A DNA stretch of 64,000 nucleotides from Rosa chinensis. Taxonomy: Eukaryota > Streptophyta > Magnoliopsida > Rosales > Rosaceae. Every line of letters starts with the position of its first letter. Positions within the stretch are counted from its first letter, which is position 1. A program made the translations under genes and the position numbers. The notes under the pieces were generated by a model. It saw only the letters and a program-made list of their open reading frames with translations. It was not told the DNA's origin and did no database searches. Location of the stretch: positions 69,792,819-69,856,818 of the forward strand of contig NC_037094.1 of NCBI RefSeq assembly GCF_002994745.2, given 5' to 3'. Shown one piece after another: positions 33,240 through 45,230 of the stretch.

Positions 33240-33470
33240 GTACTACTAGTTCCACGCATGTGATCAAGATCATAAGAGGGATGAAACGAAAGGGGTGTTT
33301 GGATGTGTCAAGAAGATGGCGGAGATGGAGTGTGGGGTGACAGAATCTGGGGTCGGATATAAGAGAGAGCCAGTGCTTGGAGACACATTTGAATCGGACC
33401 AGAGGTCTAGTAGGCACACGCACAAGGATTTGGGTAAGGAGTTCTTCGATGTTGGCTACGTTTCTGCTGT
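33240..33470 (-). pseudogene. F-box gene, N-terminal piece (the F-box itself)
   Basis: The minus strand reads IEELLTQILVRVPTRPLV then RFKCVSKHWLSLISDPRFC, a clear F-box, the part that binds SKP1 in SCF ligases. The upstream ATG (about 33507-33509, MAQRFYP) is out of frame with it, with a TAG between them. A further shift is needed to join the central piece beyond the gypsy element. So the gene was damaged besides the two transposon insertions. Confidence 0.8.
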
Positions 33471-34010
33471 GCTACTGATGCAGCGTTCGGGGTAGAATCT
33501 CTGCGCCATCTAAATTCTAATTGAACAAGGCTTTTATAAGGCTACGAACCGACCTTGATCAACAAGTCCTGATGAATAAAGGAAAACATTAAATCTGAAT
33601 CCATTAGTCTATCCTAGCTTAGCTCCTCCTTCGAATCCCCACAACACAACCATCGTTCAAATCCTCACAACACAACCCTCAACTTGCTGGAAGGGGAGCT
33701 AAGACCGAACCCAACTTCAATTCAGCTCACTTTTCCTCAACCAAGTGTAACGACGAATTGATTGTGTCGGTGCCGGCTGTCGGAGTGGGCTATGGCTGGG
33801 TGAGTTGATCTTCAATCTGTCGTTTCGAAACTAAAACTACCCAGATTTGGCTTGGGCTTTGTGAGTTCTGGTGAAGTTTCAAAACTGGATGGAAGTTGCA
33901 GGTTGAAGAATGAAGAGATCTGTTATCGCAGTCGGGATGGGAGTTACATGTAAAGGGAGATCCGAATCGAAACTGACGGTTCAGTTGGTTCGGTTCGGTG
34001 CGGTTCAAAG
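33471..34010. other. F-box upstream region, no gene seen
   Basis: Putative 5' flank of the broken F-box gene. The right end (33960-34008) is made of GGTTCGGTTCGG-type repeats resembling the interior of hAT elements and may be a remnant of one. It ends where the spacer repeat begins (34011). Confidence 0.45.
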
Positions 34011-34269
34011 ACTTAACAAGCGTTAGCTAAATTTCTTTACATATACTAATATATAAAGGTTAGGCTACTCCTCGGGAATGTTATTTGGGTTTCGACTTTG
34101 ATATCATTTTATTTTAGTGATCTCGTGAGGGACAGGACTCTCCTTCCTCTGTAGCTTCTTGATGTATATTCTGATCATGCATTATTCAATCAATTCTTTC
34201 AGTTGACTTTAGTTAAATATATTTCATTGTTAATTATTCTAGCTTTGATAACTAGAATAAATCTCATAG
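34011..34269. repeat. Spacer repeat left of the copia element
   Basis: Matches 1848-1882, 2159-2215 and 2834-3012 with the two MITEs absent, so it provides their empty sites. It is continued at 40381 beyond the copia insertion. Confidence 0.85.
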
Positions 34270-34443
34270 TGTTGAAGGATGTCGACATAATGTGTGCCTC
34301 TACAAACTAGGGTTTAGAGTTTGTAATAGGAAGAGGTTCTAGGTATTCAATTGTATTCGGATTCTTACTTTTGTGTACCTTGTAACTCCCTATTTAAAGG
34401 GCTCCTATTATCAATGAATAGACAATTACAATTCTCCACAACA

Positions 34444-35555
34444 CGTTATCAGCATGAGTTCTAACCTTAGCCTAAAAGAAAAAAAACCCTAAAAACCAAA
34501 ACTGCGCAAGCTTTGCAGCCTCCTACCGAAAACCCTAGCCTCCACTACGCCCAGCCCTACTGTCCTTGCAGCAGCCAAACCATGCAGCTGCAGCCTCCCT
34601 GGCTCAAGCCTGCAGCTTCCTGTCGCATGACCTACAACCCCTACGACAAGTCCTCGCCTGCTGCCCTGTAGTCCGTGCCCCTGCAGCACATCTACTGCCA
34701 GCAGCCCTACTGCCCCTGCAGCCCACTCCCTACAACCCTCACCGCAGCCTCACAGCAGCTCCCCGCAGCAACCAACCTTAGATGCTGCCCTTGCACAGTG
34801 CCTCACACCTTGCAACCAGCAGCCATCAGCCTCGCAGACCTGCAGCCGAGCAGCCACAGCCATAGCCAGCTTGCCTAGCCACACCGCTAGTGCAGCCCCT
34901 GCAGCGAAAGAAAAAACACCCAGAAAACAGAGGGAAGAAGAAGAAGACGCGTAGAAGGAGGGAGAAGGAGTGGGCCCAGAAAAGAAAGGAAGAAGGAAAG
35001 AAGAAAAAAAAAGGGAAGCAGGCCTGGGCCACGAAAGAGAAAAAAAAAAAAAAAAGGAAGGGAGAAAGGCAGCCCACCAACTGCCAATTTCCGACCAGAT
35101 TATGGCAATCCTAATTTAGCTACACGCCTACATCAACACGCCCGTGTATAAAGAATCGTGAAGCAAACTTCAAATTACCAAGTAAGTTTTTACGATTAAA
35201 GTTCATGCTTTCTTGTCTTTTAAATTCCTTTTATTTTCTGCAGAATATTGGAATATATGTTGCCAAATGGTTTTGAGTGTTTAACAAAGCGGAATTGTGG
35301 GGATTCACGCTTAACGACCTAAGATGTTTGTATGAACTAAGAATGTTTATAATTAAATGAACTAAGAGCGTTTGTATGAACTAAGAGTGTCCGCAAGCAT
35401 CAAATTGTGACCATATTAAAACATTATTGTTTGGTCTAATCCAAAAGAGATTCTTGAAATTGATTTCTTGGTAGCATAGCTCGGAAATCTTATTGTTTTA
35501 GTTTTCGTGGAAGTTTAACTCCGAAACTAATATATCTTCTCTTTTTATTTTCAGG
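34444..35555 (+). other. Long untranslated leader of the copia element
   Basis: After the left LTR, about 1.1 kb without gag homology. 34500-34890 is GC-rich with many GCAGCC/CTGCAG repeats, then a purine-only tract (about 34905-35075, AAGAAG/GGAAAGAAG). The rest is ordinary AT-rich leader up to the gag ATG at 35556. The short open frames in the CAG-rich part are low-complexity and not called. Confidence 0.6.
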
Positions 35556-36663
35556 ATGTCGAATGAACCTAGACTCGACTTTCCCATGCTTGACTCAACA
35601 GGCTCGGATTACCACAGTTGGGTAACCGATGTTGAGAACCATCTCACTTCAAAGGGAATATTACCCATAATCCAGGCACCTAACCCGGATCTTGTGTTCA
35701 TGCGAACACCTACAAAGCATGCTCAAGCAGTTATCTTGATGCGACACCATATGGACAAGGCACTCAGATTGGAGTATATGTCGATCAAGAATGCAAAGAG
35801 CTATGGGTAGCGCTAGAAGAGCGCTTTGGCAATGTCCAAGATTCCCTCCTCCCTGACTTGAAGGTTCAATGGAACAATTTGCGCTTTGCTGATTTTAAGT
35901 CTGTTGCTGAATATAATTCAGAAGCTCTTCGCATACAGTCTATGTTGACGTTTTATAGACAACCTGTCACAGAGCAAGAGCTAATTGAGAAAACTCTCTC
36001 CACCTTCCCCGTTTTAGCCATTGTGGTATCAAAGCAATACCATACTTAAGTCAATGCTGGACGGATCACGAGGTTTCGTCAGCTTATTAATGTTATATCT
36101 GTAGCTGAGAAACATGATAACATACTCGTGAGGAATTATAATTCAAGGCCCATTAGAACTAAAAGCGTTTATGAGGCGAATTATAATGCACCCAAAGGAG
36201 GGCGCAAGGAGCAGTACCCTAAGAATGGGTGACATGAGGGACGTATGGCCCATATAACCGCCCTAACCAGGAAGGAAACCGCAAGTTTGGTGTGGATACA
36301 CGTTGTGGTAATGCCACACGTGGGAGAGGGGGTCGTGGTATCTCTAGCCGTAATGGTGGCACCATGGGTCGTGGTGGTGGCACCAACCCTCCTAGGGAAC
36401 GCCCGCAACATGCACAACGTGCACCTCAATTAAAGGGAGGCAACCATAATGATGTGTGTCATCGATGTGGATCAATTGATCATTGGTTCAAGCAATGCAA
36501 GGCAAGCGAACAACTAGCTGCAAGATACAGGGCATACAGGGACCTGAAGGAGCAAGAAGTGTACCATGCAGAAGAAGAAGAAGATGGTGGAGATGTCAAT
36601 CTCACCATAGAGGACTTCAGAGGTGAAGATGAAGTGCACAAGGATGCAGCAGACTTTGATTAG
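35556..36663 (+). pseudogene. Copia gag remnant with zinc knuckle
   Basis: Starts MSNEPRLDFPMLDSTGSDY, a copia-type gag N-terminus. A one-base loss near 35795 breaks the frame. It resumes with WNNLRFADFKSVAEYNSEA and RQPVTEQELIEKTLSTFP, has further breaks (36047, 36230), then a CCHC knuckle CHRCGSIDHWFKQCKA (about 36457-36504) and an acidic end. Confidence 0.85.
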
Positions 36664-38139
36664 ATTAGTCCTTTTAGTTTTCCAAGAACTTTTGTAATGG
36701 CAATATGCCTTAGTCAATAAATGACAATTGTATTAACTCTTTCTTATGTGGCGGACCCAATAAAATGTGATGTCTAGGAAAGTCATTGAGATTATTGGTA
36801 CTTAAGAGAGTCTCGCTCCACCAACATCTCTCTCTACTTTCCTGGTCATATTTGATTGGAGTTACCAAACGGATAGAGTGACTACAATGTGTCTTAGTTT
36901 GATTTTATTTTGGATTAGATTTTGGAAACTTTGATGTAATCGTTGGCTATTAATAAAGTGTCAATTCTTTTACTTAATGTCTTGGACATACCTTAATTCG
37001 AACTTTATTATATAAGAGCCAATGGTTTTCATGTGGAAACACATTATGAGAATGGACAAAGTTCCTTTGCATCACCTCTAATGACTATGGACATAAACGA
37101 GTATTAGAGAAACTTCTGTGTCACTCTAGTGGGTTGTATGCAACCACTATTCGAGTTATTGAATCCAACCATGTCATGAGAGACGACTTATGGGATTCTG
37201 ACACATATAGGCTTTGGCATGATAATCCGTGTACTAAAGACTTTACACGAACATCCATTTTCAGAACGAAGAAAAGTAAGAACCAAAATTGGTTTAAGGA
37301 GCTACACATGTGCCTCATGGCGCCATGATTGTGCAAAGACCGGCCACACATGGCAGACGCCGCCTACCCCCTACGGCAAATACATGCATTGACACCATAA
37401 ACCTTTATTCAACTCCTCTCCCTACTTCTCAAGTCCATTGTGACATTGTGGCTTAACCAAAACCTTCATTGGTTGATTATAAGGCCCATGTTTCGTTCTG
37501 TAAAGCCTGTTATTTAGGATTAAGACCATCCTATGCAAAGGAGATTGAGGAAATAATTCCATTCTCACAAAGAATCAAAGGGAATTCTATGGATTTGATC
37601 AACCAACTTGCGGACCGTATAGATGTTTTATGGTGTTGGTTGATACGCAAACACGCTGGTCACGTGTTGTGCCATTATCCACTCATAATGCTGCTTATAC
37701 TACACTCTTAGCACATAACATATGGCTACAGGCTCACTACCTAGATCATCTCATTCAGTCAATTTGACTTGATAATGCTAGAGAGTTTACATCGAAAATT
37801 TTCGATGACTATTGCATATCATTGGGTATTGATATCAAGTATCATATTCTCATGTACACACCCAATTGGTCTGGCGGAAAAGCCACCATTAAAAGACTAC
37901 AATGGTAGCCCGGACTTTGGTAATGCATACCAGTATTTCCGTTTGGGTTATGCAATATCGCATGCAGCTATGCTCATTCGTCTACGACTCATAGCATCCA
38001 CTCAACTTTTATTTGCATTACAGCTAGTGACTGGGTTTGAGTTTAAATATCTCGTACTTATGCATATTTGAGTGCACGGTTTATATGCCAATTGCTCCGC
38101 CACAGCGCATCAACATGAGTCATTGCAATGAATGCATAT

Positions 38140-38174
<35 letters not shown>

Positions 38175-40010
38175 TTGTGTTGGCCATAGGCCTCTAACTA
38201 TAAGTCCGCTACGTAAAAACCTTGACAGGCGATCTCTATTTCGCTGGATTTGCGAATTGTCACCTTGATGTGACAGTCTTCCCGTCGTTAGGGGGAGATT
38301 AGAACGTCAATGTCCAACAGGAACGATAGGAATTGTCGTGGTCTGTCCCTACTATGTCTCATCTTGATCCCCTAAAAGTGACGAGATCACATATACCTGC
38401 TGCAAATATGTCTGCAAGGATTGATGTCCCTATAGGAGGACATGGTGCCACCCAGAGAAGATGGGTACGTCACCATCACCATGGATGGTGGTATGGTGAC
38501 ACCACAAGGTGGCATAATGGCGTCATAGGCCATGGGTTCGGCTAGAGAGCGTAGGAGACCCATAGGTTCGATGGATTCTTGCCCAAGGAAGAGAGCGAGT
38601 TCGGCACAACTTGATCCATTGATCATTGATACTCAAAATCCGTCTTATGAGAATATTCTGGATTGTGGTTATGTCAAAGAGACATCGTTGGGGACACCTT
38701 AATGTTAGAACCAATTCCTGAAAATATAGAGATCTCTACAAGCTACACTAGTGTACATGAGGACGTGGAATTATTGAGACCAATGACATCAAACCTTATT
38801 CCGTTGAAGAACGCCAACATAGAGAAAATTGGCCTAAATGGAAAGATGTGATCCAAGTTGAATTGGATTCACTAACGAAGAGGAAGGATTTCGGGTCTGA
38901 GATACCAACACCTCCTTACATAAAACCTATTGACATTAATAGGTCTTCGTTAGATAGCGTGATGAGAAAAAGAGATGGTAATCTCGCCTTATGGCCCAAG
39001 GTTTCTCACAACGCTCTGGAATTGACTACGAGAAGACATATTCTCTCGTAATGGATGTCATTGCACTCCACTACCTTGTCAGTTTGGTAGTTTCCAAATA
39101 ACTGAACATGCAGCTTACTGATGTGGTCACTGCGTATCTTTATGGGGATCTAGATACGGAATATAATGAAGGTTCTTATGGACTTCATTTACCCAAGTCA
39201 AGTGGCTCTAGACCACGGAGCTTATTTGCAATGAGGTTGAAATGCTCACTAAAATGACTACTTGATTGGGAAGCGATATGATGAACTATTGAACTATGCC
39301 CAAGCGTTTCCATGACAAGTTCCGGATTTGCAATTGTCGCGGTTTATGTTGTTAAACATAATTGAAACCCTTGAGAGCTAAGGGAAATCGCTGAACACCT
39401 GAAATCCGAGTTTGAGAGGAAGGACCTTGGGAGAACACGGTTTTGTCTAGATTCAGAACTTGTATACCGTGTCAATAGATGCTTAGGCATAAAGTCAATA
39501 ATGCACTCCCATGATCGTCTGTAGTCTTGGCCCTAAAAGGGATCCGTTTCATCCCAGGGATGATGACGAAGACTTGTTAATAGCAGAAGTGCTTACTTAT
39601 GTACAATAGGCGCATTATTGTACTTAGCACAATACAAGACCGGACACCTCAATTATTATGAACTTGTTGGCTAGATATAGCCCCGCGCCAAAGCAACGCC
39701 ATTATATTGGTATAAAGTCAATCTTTCGATATTGAGAGATAAGATTGATATGGGCTTGTTCTATCCCTACAGAGAGAAAAGAAATGATGGAAGTGTGGGA
39801 TCGGACCCCACAAGGAAAAATACCACCTTCCGTGCTCCTCCTCCCCTCCATCGAAATGACAATAAGCACTTCTAAATATGAAGTGAACCAAATCCGATCT
39901 GAGGATAATGTAGCGGACTTATTTACTCAGTCGTTACCTAAATCCACCTTTGAGAAACATGTGAAGAGCATCGAATTGAGAAAGTTATCCGAACTCCCAT
40001 GATTGTAGCA
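36664..40010 (+). pseudogene. Copia pol remnants (integrase, RT, RNase H)
   Basis: Recognisable scraps in order: integrase zinc/core near 37480-37880, RT start near 38848-39050 (IQVELDSLTKRKDFG) and the RNase H end at about 39866-40000 (YEVNQIRSEDNVADLFTQSL). Stops and shifts are frequent and the RT core is largely unreadable. An (AT)n tract interrupts it near 38131-38175. Confidence 0.75.
38131..38175. repeat. (AT)n microsatellite in the copia pol remnant
   Basis: Alternating TA over about 45 bp with one TAATAT interruption. Confidence 0.95.
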
Positions 40011-40385
40011 ATCATGAGGGGATATTGACATTAGGGGAGGCATGATGTCTACATGTTCGGTCTCGAAGAGTGAAGGACGTGTTGTGCTCTTTTTGTCCTT
40101 CGACTAGGGTTATTTTTGTCCCACAGGGTTTTTTTTACCTAGCAAGGTTTTTAAAGAGGCAACGATCAAAGCATCATCACCAAGTTTAAGCGGCACAAGG
40201 GGGAGTGTTGAAGGATGTCGACATAATGTGTACCTCTACAAACTAGGGTTTAGAGTTTGTAATAGGAAGAGGTTCTAGGTATTCAATTGTATTCGGATTC
40301 TTACCTTTTGTGTACCTTATAACTCCCTATTTGAAGGGCTCCTATTATCAATGAATAGACAATTACAATTCTCTACAACACATAG

Positions 40386-41340
40386 AAGGCAACATTCGAT
40401 TACTAGATTACTATATATCGTGCAAATCCCACTTTAGACTCTGATACACAGATTGGATAAGATTAATGGAGAAGTTTGATTCTAATATCCAGCAAAGTTT
40501 CATGTGGGCTGTTGGATGTAGTGAGACTAAACTGATTATTTAATCTTTGCATTCTTGTTCTTTGTTGTTCATCCCAAACTTCTCAAGGACTCTTATGCAG
40601 TTTACCTTCCATGTATTGCAGTGGCAGATCCACAAACTTGACTTCTTGTATAAATTCATTTATTACACAGGTAGATTTACTCTTAATTGCATAGTGGTAT
40701 CACAACTCCATTCATTGATGAATTCTACGGTATTTTGCTCCATAATTTTACAAAACTGATAAATTTGAAGCCCGTACATAACTTACTAAAAATCTCACTC
40801 TGAATAGTTGACTCCGCTCCTAAGTTACAACAATAATAGGTATATAGTGAGAATAATTAAAAAAACGACACCAAGTACATCAACGAGAACAACTTTGTAA
40901 AACTATGTTTATTTGATCAACAATAACTCATTATTCAAACAATTTCAATGGCATCGAGAAGGGGTGGACTTCCCTCCGGATTGAGTGTGATTCAAATTAG
41001 CAAATCACTTTGTTACCAATAAAGGATGCTCAGTCCTTTGGCGTCTAACTGTTAATTGGGTCAATTGTTGTACCATTCTCTTCTCCATGAAGGTTCGATT
41101 TTCACATATTTATTGAGAAGGGAATCAAGTGGTTGATTGCTTAGCTAACTTTGGGATGGATCATGGGGGACATTATTGGTGGGACTCTTGCTCTCCTTGT
41201 GCTTCGCCTACTTTTCTTCATAATCAGCAAGGCTCACCGAATTTTCACATTGGCTAATTTTGGTATGCTTGATGCACAAATGGTTTGGTGGTGATCATTC
41301 ATAGATGTGGGATTGGGTTATAATGATTTATGCTGCATGG
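40386..41340. repeat. Spacer repeat right of the copia element
   Basis: Continuation of the spacer, matching about 3013-3955 nearly base for base. Homology stops at about 41340, where this copy goes on toward the EXORDIUM-like gene while the other enters ZYP1-derived sequence. No gene. Confidence 0.85.
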
Positions 41341-41895
41341 TTGCTGAAATTTTGGGTGTGTTCCATATATGTGGTTGCTGCATGGGCGGTGAGTTCTTGG
41401 TTTTCAGGATTGTGAGTGGGTGCTAGTCACCCTAAATCAGTTATCGCAAAGGAACTAATATCGCCTAATCCTCTGTTTAATTATTATAAAAAAAAAACTC
41501 ATCAAACGATAAAGATTTTTTCTTTGCTTTTAACTCTTTTGAATCAAATTTTTTTATCAGTTTTTGGTAAAAGTTTGTCCCCTCCTTGGTGTGCATGTAC
41601 CTATGGTCCATAATGTTGTCACCATGACACTATGGTTTGTGAATCATTAAAATCTATTCCAATTTTGACCTATTATTGTTGTAACTATGGTTTATAATAT
41701 TTTTTTTATTTTTTTTAACTACATAACATAAAGGTGAGTGGTTAGTTCAGTGAAGAAATCGCAGATTAAAGCATTTGAAACTTTGTTATTTTTCGTTTAA
41801 AACAATAAAGAATATATATATATATATATATATTATCATAATGTCTGTATCCTTTACATTCTATACTCTAACGTGGTCTCAACCGACAAGTAGTT
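41341..41895. other. 3' flank of the EXORDIUM-like gene
   Basis: AT-rich, with an (AT)n tract at about 41814-41833 and no gene. It should hold the 3' UTR of the minus-strand gene. Confidence 0.6.
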
Positions 41896-42858
41896 TCAAA
41901 CTAGAGTGGAACAAGCTGAGGTTGAAGGGTCAAACAAAGCAGGCAGCAAATACTTCTTCCCATTCAAACCATTGGCATTGTAGCTAGCACCAGTTGTAGC
42001 ATCATCCAAGAGGTCTCCTGCATAACCAGGATAAGCTCCTTTCCCATAGACACCAGGACAAGCTGAAGCAGCCTCTAGTGGAGCCTCTTTGGGACCCTGG
42101 TAGAATCCATTTCCAAAAGGGTTGGTCACAGTCCCCGCCAAAAGGCTAGCTAGATTGATGATCATACCGTCCAAACCCACATCATTGTTGGGTGCAACCA
42201 AAGGTGGAGATTGTGGTCCGTAAATTGGCTGATGGAATGGCCAAGCACATTGACCAGGGCATTGGGTCTCTGAGTTTCCGACCCAGATGTATGCAAACTT
42301 GGAGCTCTTGCCACTGATGAAAGAGCTCTTTGAAGACCCGTGTGTACCACATCTGCTAGAGCAAAATCCATCAATAAGAACATCTGATGAGGTTAAAACA
42401 ACATTGATGGCATTACTCTGGTCACCCTTGGCTGCCAACTGTTTGATGTGTTTTCCAACAGATAGGGACTTGCCCATAGAGTAGCTCTCATCGAGGATTT
42501 GGTTACCCAATGAGAGGTAAAGAGATGAGGTTTTCTTGGCATTGGAGTGGTGGTAGTATTTTTCTATGGATTTCCACCATGTAGCAACTGATGGTTGGTT
42601 TGTAGACTGAGAAGAAGTGGAAAGGGAGGTGATGAAATCAGAGACAATTGAGCGCTGCGAAGGCTTGAATTTTCCGTACCAGATCAAATTGATGGAGATT
42701 TTGCCAGTGAGAAGAGGGCCATTGTGGTATTGGAATAGTATAGGCTGCTGGGTTTGGTCAAAGGTCTCAGCAAGGCTCCTAGCTGCTGAGCCAAAATAGA
42801 ACAAGGAGATGAGCAGGACTAGTTGTAGAAAAAGATAAGAGGAAGCAAAAGCAGCCAT
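41896..42858 (-). CDS. EXORDIUM-like (phosphate-induced protein 1 family) secreted protein
   Basis: A 320-residue intact protein in one exon, the usual length of EXO/EXL proteins. The start ATG sits in ACCATGG. Residues 1-27 ([20 protein letters not shown]...) form a signal peptide. The family core follows: [97 protein letters not shown] and [10 protein letters not shown], ending with [23 protein letters not shown] proteins are apoplastic, brassinosteroid- and sugar-responsive promoters of cell expansion; the biochemical activity is not known. A TATA box lies 108 bp upstream. A paralogue appears to start just off the left edge of the window. Confidence 0.95.
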   Translation of the reverse strand: MAAFASSYLFLQLVLLISLFYFGSAARSLAETFDQTQQPILFQYHNGPLLTGKISINLIWYGKFKPSQRSIVSDFITSLSTSSQSTNQPSVATWWKSIEKYYHHSNAKKTSSLYLSLGNQILDESYSMGKSLSVGKHIKQLAAKGDQSNAINVVLTSSDVLIDGFCSSRCGTHGSSKSSFISGKSSKFAYIWVGNSETQCPGQCAWPFHQPIYGPQSPPLVAPNNDVGLDGMIINLASLLAGTVTNPFGNGFYQGPKEAPLEAASACPGVYGKGAYPGYAGDLLDDATTGASYNANGLNGKKYLLPALFDPSTSACSTLV

Positions 42859-42965
42859 GGTTTTGTATAGCAAAGCTATCAGTTTGGGAATTGAGAGTTT
42901 AGTGATTTTACAAAAGAGGTATGGAGCTCAAGGTTTGGTGGATTGGAATGGTATTTGGAGAGGCA

Positions 42966-42973
42966 TATATATA
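42966..42973 (-). promoter_or_regulatory. TATA box of the EXORDIUM-like gene
   Basis: TATATATA in CACTATATATATGCC on the minus strand, 108 bp before the ATG; identical context at 8-15. Confidence 0.75.
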
Positions 42974-43340
42974 GTGCTGAAGATCGACTTGGAGGAAAGA
43001 AAGTGCATGGAAGGAGCCAAAGAAAGGTTGGATTTGATGGGAGTAAAGTGAGAGAGCTAACGGCCAGTTGGACAACGCGTTGCATTTTAAATTGCATTTT
43101 AAAGTGAGAGAGCTCTGGCTTTTCAACCCCACCTACAGCCTAAGACTAGGATGACGGGGTTTATCCAGCCAAGTCAATTAGGACGAATACGACCGTGATC
43201 AATGGGATGAAAGGGAAAGTTTGGCACTAGCCCTTTTTGCGTAACTTTGAAGGTACTTTTTATAATCGCTATTTTCATGAAGCAAAACCATGATCAAAAT
43301 ACTAATCAGAAGCTATGAGTATTTTTCACATTAAATGGTA
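42974..43340. other. EXORDIUM-like upstream region
   Basis: Matches about 16-215 at the left edge with moderate divergence, then unique sequence. No gene. Confidence 0.6.
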
Positions 43341-43344
43341 CTTC

Positions 43345-43905
43345 TTTTCTTAGTTTGCGTGCGTCGGAAGACAGACTTGTATGGCACTACGATATGAAGG
43401 GCTATTATACTGTCTGTAATGGGTATCATGTAGCTAGAAGGGCAGCTGAATGTGATTCTAGGGCGTCTGGATCTAATGGGTCATGTGGCGTTAATAGGTT
43501 GTACTGGAAGGGTGTTTGGCATGCATATGGAGACAGAGGCTTGTAGGGCTGGATTTCTTTTGGCAATTCGCTAATATTGGGATGCCTTCGACCTTGAGAA
43601 TGATTGCTCACTCGTGGTGCCTGCGTTACAATAAAATGTGGAAGATCAATCTGACATAGGGCGTATTATCAATGATTCTAAGTCATATTTGACATCTTTC
43701 CACTCTATTCAGATTAGGCATATTTTTTGTGAAGCAAATAGTGTATCCCATAGATTAGCTCATCTTGCTAGTCTTAATAATCTAGATGATATTTGGTTAG
43801 AGGAGGCTCATGTGATAATCCAGGATGTACTGTACGAGAATTTCTGTACTAGTGCTAGAGGTCAAGGTATGTGTTATGTCCCCCTCTTTGCACAATTCTA
43901 ATTTT
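43345..43905 (+). mobile_element. LINE (non-LTR retrotransposon) fragment
   Basis: Two plus-strand pieces resemble the end of plant LINE ORF2. RASEDRLVWHYDMKGYYTV at 43355 is the zinc-binding RVT-associated segment. SYLTSFHSIQIRHIFCEANSV SHRLAHLA, in 43690-43770, is a plant RNase H-type (RVT_3) end. The piece between them is deleted and no poly(A) tail or target duplication is obvious. Confidence 0.7.
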
Positions 43906-45230
43906 AAAATAATAAGTCAGGTGTGTGGATGAGCCTCCTAACTTAGCTGAGTTCCAAACCCTTTTAAAAAAAAAAATGATGAAAAATAGAGAATGTAGCC
44001 TGTACTGATTTGTGTCATTTCGCATAGCATTTTCTTTTCTCATTGTAAACGTTTGACTTGGTGAGGTCTTCTACAATTTTTTCCCGGACAATTAGTATGT
44101 CCCCATATTTAATTTTGTCTCTTACAATCCATTAAATTCATTGTTGAAACCAAATGCCATTTATTATTTTGTGTGCCTTATAGCCTCTTTTTTTGGTGCA
44201 TTAGATTGGATTGAATATGCAACTCATTAGATTGAAGTAAAATTATGGATGCTAACTTTCAACTTTTAACCAAGAAAGAAGATCGATTGTCTTATGAAGG
44301 ACACTTGTAATTAATCCATCTGCTTCGTACTTCCTTCAACTTGAATCTAATCAATTTAGTAGATGTGAACTATTGGATCGAATGCGGTTCGGAAGAGTGC
44401 TTGTGGATGTAGGAGTAGTCATTTATAAATATAACAGAATACGGATGAAGGTAGATGTTGGAAGAGGCGCAGCTGATTTAAAAGTCAGTGCATGCCTCAC
44501 AGGGTATTTCAATTTCCAATGGTTCAAGTTATTCAGATGAGCTGGTGTGTAGGATTCTGCGATGAAAGTTTTTGACTTTGATCGTTCTATTTAGATAGCC
44601 ATTTTGGGAGACAAGACTCTCTTCATTGTATGATCTTCTCCTAGCTTAGAGAACACAACAAAACTGATTACTCTAGAGTATGCGCATTCCACTTGTGATC
44701 ATGATGAACAAATATTGTAATACCTAGTCAAGTTTCATGTGCTGGATTGGTGGAACGCTCTGCATTAATAACAACGAGAAAGAGGCAAATTAAGTGAGAT
44801 TGTGTTTCTGTGGAAGCTACTGATGTTGTCATCTTAGATAGAATTTCTTCACATGTATACCAATTCATATCAAGGCTAGGCTTCTCCTTCGGAATGTTAC
44901 TTGGGTCTTGACTTTGATATCGTTTTCTTTTGGTGACCTTGAGAGACAAGACTCTCCTTCCTCTGTATCTTCATGTTCAGCTTATTCTGATCATCCATGT
45001 TTGGTCAATTCTATCAATACTGGACTTGGCTTTTTGCCTTATTATATTTCATATAGTTCTAGCTCTTTCCCTTATTCGATTATTACTATATCTTGCAAAT
45101 CCACTGTAGATTAGGATAAGAAAGGACAAGTTTGATTCTAACAGCTAGACAAGTTTTTATTTGAGGGTTGTTGGTTAGTGACACATTGTATATAATTCTA
45201 TTCAAAGTGCTTAACTAGTTGAGTCATTTC
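43906..45230. repeat. Diverged older copy of the spacer repeat
   Basis: Patches match 370-450, 905-1090, 1250-1340 and 2160-3000 (for example the GAGCTGGTGT and TTCAGATGAG segments near 44533, and GACTCTCCTTCCTCTGTA near 44950), in the same order but clearly diverged and without an F-box remnant. No gene. Confidence 0.65.

Larger units (their letters stand above)
34270..40380 (+). mobile_element. Ty1/copia LTR retrotransposon with decayed coding region (6.1 kb)
   Basis: Short LTRs 34270-34443 and 40206-40380 begin TGTTGAAGG and end ACAACA; I count four substitutions and one indel between them. The target duplication CATAG (34265-34269, 40381-40385) is perfect, and the empty site is at about 3008-3012. 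A polypurine tract AAGGGGGAG precedes the right LTR. Integrase before RT and a C-terminal RNase H fit Ty1/copia. The coding region is full of stops and frameshifts although the LTRs are similar, suggesting it moved as a defective element using enzymes from a relative. Confidence 0.92.

Noticed and set aside
34489..34890. Open frames rich in Ala, Gln, Pro and Cys on both strands of the copia leader.
   Set aside because: They come from GCAGCC repeats, have no domain and lie in an untranslated leader.
38333..38545. His/Trp-rich open frame as a possible metal-binding peptide.
   Set aside because: It lies within the decayed copia pol region and arises from repeated CACCATGG/GGTGG sequence out of frame.
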